Below the pieces are notes generated by a model that was not told where the DNA came from, made no database searches, and worked only from the letters and a program-made list of their open reading frames with translations. A stretch of DNA of 64,000 nt from Futiania mangrovi (GTDB lineage Bacteria; Pseudomonadota; Alphaproteobacteria; Futianiales; Futianiaceae): positions 1,240,001-1,304,000 of the forward strand of contig NZ_JAMZFT010000001.1 of NCBI RefSeq assembly GCF_024158125.1, written 5' to 3'. The position numbers were made by a program, and so were the translations under genes. Positions 8,309 to 16,900 of this stretch are shown piece after piece; the first letter of the stretch is position 1, and the number at the start of each line of letters is the position of its first letter.

Positions 8309-9940
8309 ATGACCACGTCCAGCCCGTACGACCTCGACCTGCCGAAGACGCCCGCGAACCATCAGCCGCTGACCCCGCTGAGCTTCCTCGACCGGTCCGC
8401 ACGGGTCTTCCCGACGCACACGGCGGTGCTGCACGGCAACATGTCGATGACTTACGAGGAGTTCTACGTTCGCGCCCGCAAATTTGCGTCTGCGCTCACG
8501 AAAATCGGAATCGGCAAGGGCGACACGGTCACCGTGATGCTGCCGAATGTTCCCGCGATGCTGGAGGCGCACTACGGCGTGCCGATGACGGGCGCTGTGC
8601 TGCATTCCCTGAACACGCGCCTCGACGCGGACATCATCGCCTTCCAGCTCGACCATGCCGAGAGCAGGATCGTGATCGTCGACGGGGAGTTTTCGGAGGT
8701 GATGCGCGCCGCGCTCGCCAAGGCGAAGGTGCGGCCCATCGTGATCGACTACGACGATCCGGAGTTTCCGCAGGACGGATCCCGCATCGGCCAGCACGAT
8801 TACGAGGAATTCATCGCAACCGGCGACGCCGACCACGAATGGGCGATGCCGGACGACGAGTGGGAGGCGATCAGCCTCAACTACACCTCCGGCACGACGG
8901 GCAATCCCAAGGGCGTCGTCTATCACCACCGCGGCGCGCACCTGATGGGCTATGCGAACGTGGCCGCTGCAGGGATCGGGCGGCATCCGGTCTATCTCTG
9001 GACCCTGCCGATGTTCCACTGCAACGGCTGGTGCTTCACCTGGACGATCGCGATGGTCGCGGGCACGCACGTGTGCCTGCGCCAGGTCCGCGCCGGCGCG
9101 ATGTACGAGGCGATCGCGCGCCACGGCGTCACGCACCTGTGCGGCGCGCCCATCGTCATGTCGACGCTGCTCAACGCGCCCGACGAGGACAAGCAGCCAC
9201 TTCCCCATCGCGTCCACTTCATCACCGCCGCCGCGCCGCCGCCGGAATCGGTGCTGGCGGGCATGAGCGACGCGGGCTTCGACGTGACCCACGTCTACGG
9301 CCTGACAGAAACCTACGGCCCTGCCGTCGCAAACGAGTGGAAGGCGGAATGGGACGCGCTGGAGCCCGACGCCCGCGCGACCCGCAAGGCGCGCCAGGGT
9401 GTGCGCTACACCGCGCTCGAAGGGCTGACCGTGATGGATCCCGAGACGATGGAGCCCGTGCCCGCCGACGGCGAGACGCTGGGCGAGGTCATGTTCCGCG
9501 GCAACATCGTGATGAAGGGGTATCTGAAGAACCGCAAGGCCACGGAGGAGGCATTCGCCGGCGGCTGGTTCCATTCGGGCGACCTGGGCGTCATGCACCC
9601 GGACGGCTACATCCAGCTCAAGGACCGATCGAAGGACATCATCATCTCGGGCGGGGAGAACATCTCCTCCATCGAGGTGGAGGACGCGATCTACAAGCAC
9701 CCGGCCGTCGCCGCGGTGGCCGTGGTCGCCAAGCCGGACGAGAAGTGGGGCGAGACGCCCTGCGCCGTGATCGAGCTGAAGCCCGGCAAGTCCGCGACGC
9801 AGGAGGAAATCGTCGCCTGGTGCCGGGAGCGGCTCGCGCACTACAAGTGCCCGCGCCATGTGATCTTCGACGAATTGCCAAAGACTTCAACGGGCAAGAT
9901 CCAGAAGTTCGCGCTGCGTGACAAGGTGAAGGGGGCGTAG
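8309..9940 (+). CDS. Acyl-CoA synthetase, DmdB-like (AMP-dependent synthetase/ligase)
   Basis: This 543-residue ANL-superfamily enzyme activates a carboxylic acid to its CoA thioester with ATP. Motif A3 (YTSGTTGNPKGV) lies near residue 192, motif VYGLTETYGP near 330, the hinge GWFHSGDLGVMHPDG near 420, and the C-terminal catalytic Lys in LPKTSTGKIQKF. This subgroup in marine Rhodobacterales includes 3-methylmercaptopropionyl-CoA ligase (DmdB) and medium-chain fatty acid CoA ligases; the substrate cannot be told from the sequence alone. It stands alone, with no other dmd or beta-oxidation gene beside it, and is convergent with the SIMPL gene. Confidence 0.9.
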   Translation: MTTSSPYDLDLPKTPANHQPLTPLSFLDRSARVFPTHTAVLHGNMSMTYEEFYVRARKFASALTKIGIGKGDTVTVMLPNVPAMLEAHYGVPMTGAVLHSLNTRLDADIIAFQLDHAESRIVIVDGEFSEVMRAALAKAKVRPIVIDYDDPEFPQDGSRIGQHDYEEFIATGDADHEWAMPDDEWEAISLNYTSGTTGNPKGVVYHHRGAHLMGYANVAAAGIGRHPVYLWTLPMFHCNGWCFTWTIAMVAGTHVCLRQVRAGAMYEAIARHGVTHLCGAPIVMSTLLNAPDEDKQPLPHRVHFITAAAPPPESVLAGMSDAGFDVTHVYGLTETYGPAVANEWKAEWDALEPDARATRKARQGVRYTALEGLTVMDPETMEPVPADGETLGEVMFRGNIVMKGYLKNRKATEEAFAGGWFHSGDLGVMHPDGYIQLKDRSKDIIISGGENISSIEVEDAIYKHPAVAAVAVVAKPDEKWGETPCAVIELKPGKSATQEEIVAWCRERLAHYKCPRHVIFDELPKTSTGKIQKFALRDKVKGA

Positions 9941-9961
9941 GCCCCCTCTCTTCCGCCCCGC

Positions 9962-10693
9962 CTAGTCTTCCAGCTCCCACAGGACGCTGACGGATATGCC
10001 GAGCGTCTGCTCGCCGGGCGCGACGGGCGTGTCGGCGCGCATCGCCTCCGACGCCATGGCCATCGCGCGGTAGACGGGCTGCGGGCCGCCGCCGCGCGCC
10101 TCGTCGATCCGCAGCACCTTGCCCAGGCGCACGCCCGCGGCCTTCGCATAGATCTCCGCCTTGCGGCGCGCGTCCGCCACGGCCTCGGCGCGGGCGGTGT
10201 CGAGCAGCCTGTCCGCCTCCGACACGCTGAAGCTTATGCCGTGGATCGTGTTCGCGCCCGCCTCGACGGTCGCGTCGAGCACCTTGCCCACGCGGTCCAT
10301 CTCGGTCACGCGGACCTGCACCATGTTGGAGGCGCGGAAGCCCACCAGGCGCGGCGGGCCGTTCCGCCCCTGCTGGTGCGGGTAGTCGTAGACCGGCTGC
10401 AGCGAGAGGCCCGTAGTGCCGATCTTCTCGCGCGCGACGCCCGCGGCGGTCAGCGCCTCGAACACCGCCGACATGCGGCGCGCATTCTCCGCCATGGCCG
10501 CCGCTGCCGTCTTGCCCTCCGCATCGACCCCAAGCGTCACGTCGGCGCGATCGGGCACGGCCGTGACCTCCGCCCGCCCCGTGATGGCGATCCGGCGGTC
10601 GTCGTCGTCTGCCAGCGCGGGCTGGACCGCCCCGAGGGTCAACAGCCCGAGGGCAAGCCCTGCGGCGAAGTGTCGGAACTGCATGACGGACAT
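9962..10693 (-). CDS. SIMPL (DUF541) domain-containing periplasmic protein
   Basis: This 243-residue protein carries a signal peptide (hydrophobic AAGLALGLLTLGAV, cleavage after ALA near residue 29) and then the DUF541/SIMPL fold with ITGRAEVTAVPDRADV at its start and ISFSVSE in the middle. SIMPL proteins such as E. coli YggE are periplasmic or outer-membrane-associated and linked to oxidative stress, with no defined reaction. The ATG at 10693 is supported by AAGGAGG eight bases upstream. It is divergent from the EamA permease gene. Confidence 0.88.
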   Translation of the reverse strand: MSVMQFRHFAAGLALGLLTLGAVQPALADDDDRRIAITGRAEVTAVPDRADVTLGVDAEGKTAAAAMAENARRMSAVFEALTAAGVAREKIGTTGLSLQPVYDYPHQQGRNGPPRLVGFRASNMVQVRVTEMDRVGKVLDATVEAGANTIHGISFSVSEADRLLDTARAEAVADARRKAEIYAKAAGVRLGKVLRIDEARGGGPQPVYRAMAMASEAMRADTPVAPGEQTLGISVSVLWELED

Positions 10694-10830
10694 GGTCGGA
10701 ACCTCCTTGCGACGGATACGGAACTGCGGGCAGTGTGACCGGCGCGTCCGGTTCTGTCACATCCCCCTTTGCAGGTGGCCGACGCTGACCGGCGGCAAGG
10801 GCGGCTTGCGGGCGAGGAGATGGCGGGAGC

Positions 10831-11739
10831 ATGGCAGACACGGCCAACACGGCCAGTTCGGGCAGGCGCGACGGCATACTCGTCGCCCTGAGCCCCATTG
10901 TCTTCGTGCTCCTGTGGTCGACGGGTTTCATCGGCGCGCGCTATGCGATGCCCCATGCGGAGCCGATGACCTTCCTCACGCTGCGTTTCGTGCTGGGGGC
11001 GGCGCTGCTTGCGGCCTTCACGCTGGCGACGGGGGGCGGGTTCAGGCTCGGCCTGCGCGACATCGGGCACCTGGCCGTCGCGGGCATCCTGATGCAGGCG
11101 ACCTACCTCGGCGGCGTGTTCGCGGCCATCGCGCATGGGCTGGAGGCGGGAACCTCGGCCCTCATCGTCGGCGTGCAACCGATCCTCACGGCCGCGCTGG
11201 CCGGCCCCCTGCTGGGCGAGCGGGTGCGGCCGATGCAATGGCTGGGCCTGGCGCTGGGCCTTGCCGGCGTGACCATGGTCGTGGGCGAGAAGCTGGGCGC
11301 AGGGCTCGGCACACCGCTCGCGGTCGGGCTCAACGTGCTGTCGTTGCTCGGCATCGCCATCGGCACCATCTACCAGAAGCGGTTCTGCCAGGACCTGCCG
11401 ATGCGCGCCGGGATCGTCGTGCAGTTCGCGGCGGCCGCCCTGGCATGCGGGGCACTTGCCCTCGTCTTCGAGACCGGACGGATCGAATGGACGGGAGAAC
11501 TGGTCTTCGCGCTCCTGTGGCTCACGCTCGTGCTGTCGCTGGGCGCCGTCAGCCTGCTCTATGTCCTGATCCGGCGCGGGGCTGCGTCGAACGTGGCCAG
11601 CCTCTTCTTCCTCGTGCCGCCCAGCACCGCGGCGATCGCCTGGCTCCTGTTCGCAGAGCGGATGCCGCCGCTTGCGCTTGCCGGGATGGGCGTCGCCGTG
11701 ACCGGCGTGCTGGTCGTGACCCTCTCCCGGCGCGGCTGA
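10831..11739 (+). CDS. EamA/DMT family transporter
   Basis: This 302-residue inner-membrane protein has ten predicted membrane segments in two EamA repeats, beginning LSPIVFVLLWSTGFIGARYA, the hallmark first helix of drug/metabolite transporters; the second repeat starts around residue 160 (LNVLSLLGIAIGTIYQKRF). The substrate is unknown; family members export amino acids, nucleosides or other metabolites. It is monocistronic, with a CtrA-like site and the first DUF11-type gene just downstream. Confidence 0.88.
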   Translation: MADTANTASSGRRDGILVALSPIVFVLLWSTGFIGARYAMPHAEPMTFLTLRFVLGAALLAAFTLATGGGFRLGLRDIGHLAVAGILMQATYLGGVFAAIAHGLEAGTSALIVGVQPILTAALAGPLLGERVRPMQWLGLALGLAGVTMVVGEKLGAGLGTPLAVGLNVLSLLGIAIGTIYQKRFCQDLPMRAGIVVQFAAAALACGALALVFETGRIEWTGELVFALLWLTLVLSLGAVSLLYVLIRRGAASNVASLFFLVPPSTAAIAWLLFAERMPPLALAGMGVAVTGVLVVTLSRRG

Positions 11740-11758
11740 TCTCCTTTTGCGCGAGCCG

Positions 11759-11774
11759 TTAGCCCTCCATTAAC
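11759..11774 (+). promoter_or_regulatory. CtrA-like box TTAG-N7-TTAAC
   Basis: TTAG at 11759 is followed after seven bases by TTAAC at 11770, one mismatch from the CtrA consensus TTAA-N7-TTAA(C). It lies about 57 bases upstream of the exported protein gene at 11831. CtrA is conserved in Rhodobacterales, but short motifs of this kind also arise by chance. Confidence 0.3.
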
Positions 11775-11830
11775 GCTGTGAGGCGATCTTGGCCCACATG
11801 CAATCGTGCACATCCCGCGGAGGACTACCC

Positions 11831-12310
11831 ATGCGCCGACTGTTGCCCGTCATCGGCATTCTCGCCAGCCTGGCCGCTGCGCCGGCCTTTGCCAACCGGA
11901 TCGAAGTTCAGAACATTCCCGAAAAGGAAGTCGTCACCACCAACGCGCAGGGCGAGAAGGTCGTCACCCGCGTGCCGGCGACGCGGGTCGTGCCGGGTGA
12001 GGAAGTGATCTACACGATCCGCTACAAGAACGCCGGCGACAAGGCAGCCGAGAACATCGTCGTCACCAGCGCGGTGCCCGAGCAGATGACCTACCGCGAC
12101 GGTACCGCGGAAGGTGCCGGCGCGACGGTGCTGTTCTCCGTCGACGACGGCCGCACCTTCGGGCCATGGAACACGCTGTTCGTCAAGGGCCCGGACGGCA
12201 AGGACCGCCAGGCCACCGCGGAGGATTACACCCACATCCGGTTCATCCTGACCACGCCGGTTCCGGCGGAGACGGCAGGCGCGGTTAGCTACCGGGCCGT
12301 ATTGAACTAG
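11831..12310 (+). CDS. Exported DUF11-like protein (single domain)
   Basis: This 159-residue protein begins with a clear Sec signal peptide (MRRLLPVIGILASLAAAP, cleavage after AFA). The mature part is one beta-sandwich of DUF11 type: TRVVPGEEVIYTIRYKNAG introduces the domain, and AENIVVTSAVPEQMTY is its typical second half. DUF11 domains are Ig-like repeats found in cell-surface proteins. The ATG at 11831 has GGAGG seven bases upstream. It is the first of three exported proteins with this domain type. A strong terminator at 12374 separates it from the next, so it is probably its own transcription unit. Confidence 0.85.
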   Translation: MRRLLPVIGILASLAAAPAFANRIEVQNIPEKEVVTTNAQGEKVVTRVPATRVVPGEEVIYTIRYKNAGDKAAENIVVTSAVPEQMTYRDGTAEGAGATVLFSVDDGRTFGPWNTLFVKGPDGKDRQATAEDYTHIRFILTTPVPAETAGAVSYRAVLN

Positions 12311-12373
12311 ACAGACCGCTGGTCCGGCGCCGCACGCGGCCTGCCCGGCGACATCGCTGGCCACCTGGATCTC

Positions 12374-12413
12374 AAGGGGCGCGACCGGTTTTCCGGCCGC
12401 GCCCCTTGCTTTT
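12374..12413 (+). terminator. Rho-independent terminator after the first DUF11-like gene
   Basis: AAGGGGCGCG, an unpaired A and CCGG pair with CCGG, an unpaired C and CGCGCCCCTT across a TTTT loop, followed by GCTTTT. The stem is about 14 bp. It lies 63 bases past the stop codon. Beyond it, 12414-12605 is AT-richer leader DNA for the next gene, with no clear promoter match. Confidence 0.8.
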
Positions 12414-12605
12414 GTCCAGGCATGCCCGGCCAAGGCGTGCGGGCAGCCACCGGTCCGCGTGGCGCCTATACAACCTGACACATGTATGCACCTTTGAGTT
12501 GCAATTTTAGCCAAAAATAGCGCGTCCTTGAAACGAATCCCACGGAAGTAACGCTCTGTTTAAACTGCTCCCATACACCTGTGTGTCCCTGGAGGGCACT
12601 TAGAG

Positions 12606-13721
12606 GTGTGGAACATGTGCGAGTTGAGTTTTTCGGCCTTCTCCAAGGTCGCGTGCCGTGGGGCCCTTGCGGGCGGTCTCGGCATGGCGGGCATCCTGCT
12701 CGCCGCGTCTCCTGCGCTGGCTATCGGAACCGAAGCGGGCACAACCGTTTCGAACACGGTGTCGGTCGCCTACAACGTCGGCGGTGTCGCCCAGACGGCA
12801 GCCAACGACACGGCTGAGTTCGTCGTCGACCGGAAGATCGACGTTACCGTCGCGACCGCCGGCACCAACCAGGTGATCCCCGGCCAGACCGCGGAGGTCC
12901 TGGCCTACACGATCACCAACACCGGCAACGGCGAGCAAGGCTACGACATCGACGTCGCAGTCGCCGGCGGGGGCACGGCGATCGGCCTGACGCTCGGTGC
13001 AGGCGCAAGCCCGGCATCGGGCGAGTACGTCGTCTACGTCGACGCCAACGACAACGGCGTCTTCGATCCGGGCACCGACACGCAGTATGCGCCTTCGTCG
13101 GGCTCGACCACGCTGGCCTTCAACCTCGGCCACGCCACCAACACGACGAACTACGCGGCGTCGACGACCGTGTTCATCGTCGCGAACATCCCCGCCTCGG
13201 CAGCTGACGGCGCGATCGACACCTTCACGGTTTCGGCCACGACGCTCGACGTCGGGACGACCACGGTGACGACGGAGAGCGCCACGAACGACCTCGCCAC
13301 CGAGGAAACCGTGTTCGCCGACGGCGCCGGCACGGCGGATGCGGCCACCGACGGTGTCCACTCCAACGAGGGCGTCTTCGAGGTGGTGACCGCCACGCTC
13401 GTCGTCTCCAAGACGATGCAGGTGATCAGCGAAAGCCCCTCGAACTGCGTGACCGACGCCGTCGTGGCGAGCCAGTACGCCCTGCCGGGCGCCTGCATCG
13501 AGTACACGATCACGGTGACGAACAACGGCACCGCGAACGCCGAGAACGTGGCCCTGACCGACGTGCTTCCCACGGAAGTGACGTTCTCGGGCTTCCACAG
13601 CTCGACCTCGACGTTCGACACCGGCCCGTCGGAAGCTGCCGGGACCGTCTCTGCGACGGCGAACAGCATCGCGTCGGGCGGCGGCAGCGTCCAATTGGTG
13701 ATCCGGGCGCTGATCAACTGA
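12606..13721 (+). CDS. Exported DUF11 domain protein, 371 residues
   Basis: A signal peptide (hydrophobic GGLGMAGILLAASPALA) is followed by an acidic Thr/Ala/Gly-rich beta protein nearly free of Lys and Arg. The first half starts GTTVSNTVSVAYNVGG; the C-terminal ~100 residues are a typical DUF11 repeat (ACIEYTITVTNNGTANAENV, then LTDVLPTEVTFSG). VYVDANDNGVFDPGTD near residue 140 resembles a calcium-binding turn. The start is either GTG 12606 (GGAGGG nine bases upstream) or ATG 12615 (GAGGTG six bases upstream). It precedes the giant DUF11 protein on the same strand, and a cell-surface or secreted role is inferred. There is no recognisable sorting signal. Confidence 0.82.
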   Translation: MWNMCELSFSAFSKVACRGALAGGLGMAGILLAASPALAIGTEAGTTVSNTVSVAYNVGGVAQTAANDTAEFVVDRKIDVTVATAGTNQVIPGQTAEVLAYTITNTGNGEQGYDIDVAVAGGGTAIGLTLGAGASPASGEYVVYVDANDNGVFDPGTDTQYAPSSGSTTLAFNLGHATNTTNYAASTTVFIVANIPASAADGAIDTFTVSATTLDVGTTTVTTESATNDLATEETVFADGAGTADAATDGVHSNEGVFEVVTATLVVSKTMQVISESPSNCVTDAVVASQYALPGACIEYTITVTNNGTANAENVALTDVLPTEVTFSGFHSSTSTFDTGPSEAAGTVSATANSIASGGGSVQLVIRALIN

Positions 13722-13752
13722 CGCCAGGCGCACTCCTGACCAACTGAAACAG

Positions 13753-13782
13753 GGGTGCGGGGAGGCAAGCCTTCCCGCACCC
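13753..13782 (+). other. Strong hairpin between the two DUF11 genes
   Basis: GGGTGCGGGGAGGC pairs with GCCTTCCCGCACCC over a two-base centre (about 13 bp with one G-T). No T tract follows, so it may be an mRNA-stabilising or attenuating hairpin that lowers expression of the downstream giant gene, and not a full terminator. No other gene lies in 13722-13900. Confidence 0.55.
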
Positions 13783-13900
13783 GCCTTGCGATGCAGCCCT
13801 TGCGGTGCACGGCGCGGCAAAGACCGCCGTGTGCGCCAACGGGAGAGGCATGCCCTGAGAGCCGCTTCGGCGGCACCACGCAGCGAGGCGCGATTTCCAA

Positions 13901-16900
13901 ATGAAGCTTGCGGGCAACATCGGTGCGCTGATGGCGCGTGCCGCCCGGGCCATGGCCCGGGATTTCGCCTCGCGCGCGCCTGCGGGCACGCACGCGAAGG
14001 CGCCCGCACGCGCATGCCCCGCGCGGGCCCGCTTGTCCCGCCTGCTTCCGGTCCTGGCCTGCATCCTGCCGATCGCCCTGCCGGCCTGGACGGCCGCCGC
14101 GCCGGCGCTGCCGGGAACACGGGTCGAGAACACCGCCCGGGTGGACTTCGCGATCCGGGGCGAGGCGCAGAGCCAGGCCTCCAACACCGTCACCTTCACG
14201 GTGGTGCCGCCGCGCGCAGCGGCACGGATGACGCTGATGCGGCACAATCCGGCTGGCACGCCGGTCACCCTCGTGAACAGCAGCTACGCGACGGCGTTCG
14301 GGGGGACCGCTCCGACGGCGCCGTCCGTTCCGCTCGCAGGCGCCCCGGCCCTTCCCGCCACGCTCCCGCTGACGCCGACGAACGCGCTGTTCTCCGGCGA
14401 CCTGCTCTTCATCCTCGTCGAGGACCCGAGCCGCAACCTCGATCCGGCCGGCACCGACACGGTACGCGTTGCGCTGAACGCGCGCGGCAGCGGTGACACC
14501 GAAACGCTGGAGCTTTACGAGACCGGCCCCGGAACCGGCGTCTTCGCGGGCTGGATCCCGGTTGCCGACGATCCCCTTGGCACCGGTTTCGACGGCACGC
14601 TCTCGAGCCCTCCGCACGGCACGGTCTCGGCAACCTACATCGATCCCTTCGACACGGCAGACATGGTCGAGGCTCTGGTGCTGGTCGATCCGTTCGGCCG
14701 GGTCTTCGACAGCGCCACGGGCCAGCTTCTGGACGGCGTGACGGTCCGCCTCGTCGACGCGATCACGGGCGCACCTGCCGCCGTGTTCGGCCAGGATGGC
14801 GTCTCGGCCTACCCCTCGACGGTCGTCACCGGCAGCGGCGCGACGGATGCGGGTGGCCAAACCTATGTATTCCCGCCGGGCGAGTACCTGTTCCCGCTGG
14901 TCGCGCCGGGCACCTACCGGCTCGAGGTCACGCCGGGTCCAGACCATGTGGGCCCCTCGACGGTGCCCGCCCCAGCACTTCAGCTTCTGCCCGGGGCACC
15001 CTACCAGATCGTTCCCGGATCGCGTGGCGATCCCTTCTCCATCGTGGCCGGCCCGGCACTCGAGATCGATATCCCCCTCGACCCCCGCCGCGCCCTCGTC
15101 CTCGCCAAGTCCGCTAGTGCCGAGGCCGCCGATGCGGGGGACTTCCTGTCCTACACCCTGCGGCTCACCAACAGCGACGCCGCGGACGCGGTGAATGTCG
15201 AGATCGCCGACACGCTTCCCTTCGGGCTTCGCTACCAGCACGGCTCGCTCGCGATCAACGGCACCCGGACCGGCAACCCGGCGATCGGGCCGGACGGACG
15301 CACGCTGACCGTCTCGCTGGCGCTGCTGCCTGCGGGCAACACGGTCGAGATCAGCTATGTGGCCGAGGTGACGGGCGCGGCACGCCCGGGAATGGCCATC
15401 AACCGGGCGACTGCGGCAGCCGACGCCGGGTTCCGCTCGAACGTCGCGACGGCGGCCGTGCGGATCCGCGACGACCTGTTCCGCTCGCAGGCCATCATCG
15501 CCGGGCGCGTCATGATCGATGCCTGCACGCCCGGCGATGCATGGCCGCGCGAGGTCGTGGCGACAGAAGGTCTCGGCGGGGTGCGGCTCTATCTCGAGGA
15601 CGGCCGCCACGTCACGACCGACCGCGATGGCCTCTACCACCTGGAGAACGTCGGCCCCGGCACCCACGTCCTCCAACTGGATACTGCAAGCCTCCCGGAT
15701 GGATATGAAGTCGTTTTTTGCGAGGAAAATTCGCGCTTTGCGGGCACACCCTACAGTCAGTTCATAGATGCGGCGGGCGGCAGTGTGTGGCGCGCGAACT
15801 TCCATGTCCGCCGCACGGCGCGCACGCCTCCGTCCGGGGCCGACAGCCGTCTGGCCGCGCTGATGGCCAAGACGGGGGCGGCGGCGCCCACCGCATCCGG
15901 CGCTGCACCCGCCGCCGCGCCGGCAAGGTCCGCAGGCGCGAAGTTGCATCCTGCACTGCGTCCGGACTGGATCGAGGGGCAGCCGGCAACGCCGGAATGG
16001 GTCTATCCCCCGGATGGCGAGACGCCGGCCATCCCCTCCCTCGACCTCGGCATCCGGCATGCCGCCGGCGACAAGGTGGCACTCACGCTCAACGGCACGC
16101 CTGTGCCGCGGCTGAATTTCGTCGAAACCGTCCGTGCCCGGTCGAGCACTGCGGCCATCAGCCATTGGCGGGGTATCGACCTCGTCGAGGGCAGGAACAC
16201 AGTCATCGCTGTCGTCACCGGGCCTGACGGCACGGAGAAGATACGTATCGAGCGCCAGGTTCACTATGTGACTAAAGCCGCGCAAGCCCATGTCCTGATT
16301 GATCAATCCACGCTTGCAGCGGATGGCAGGACGGCGCCGGAACTGGTCGTCCGGATCACCGACCGTGCCGGGCGGCCGGTTCATGCCGGGCGGCTGATCG
16401 AGGTGGCGGTACTGCCGCCCTTCGCCATGCAGCGCGACGACGATCCGCTTGCCCGCATCCCGCGCGCCCCGGCGCAAGGGGCCAGCGCGGCCCGCGTGGC
16501 CGTGGGGACCGACGGGCTCGCGCGTATCCGGCTGCAGCCGACGCTCGCGACGGGCGAGGCCACGGTTCGCCTGACGCTGGACGGCGGCCAGAAGGATCTG
16601 AAGGCGTGGATCCGCCCGCAGGCCCGCGACTGGATCGTCGTCGGCCTCGCCGAAGGCACCCTCGCCCACACCACGGTGCGCGGGAACATGACCTCGCTCG
16701 CCGCGCTGGGCGGCCGCCAGGGCATGTCCGCGGACGGGCGGATCGCCTTCTTTGCCAAGGGCATGATCAAGGGCGAATGGCTGCTGACCGTCGCGCTCGA
16801 CTCAGACAAGCCCCGGCGCAAGGCGGAGCGCGCGCTGTTCGGAGAGATCGACCCGAACGCCTATTACACCGTCTATGGCGACGCCTCGGAGGAAGGCGCC

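Noticed and set aside
13151-16669. Very long open frame (about 1170 codons) on the minus strand opposite the DUF11 genes
   Set aside because: It is antisense to well-supported exported proteins, lacks any recognisable domain and has the Arg/Gly/Ala-rich composition of GC-rich shadow frames.
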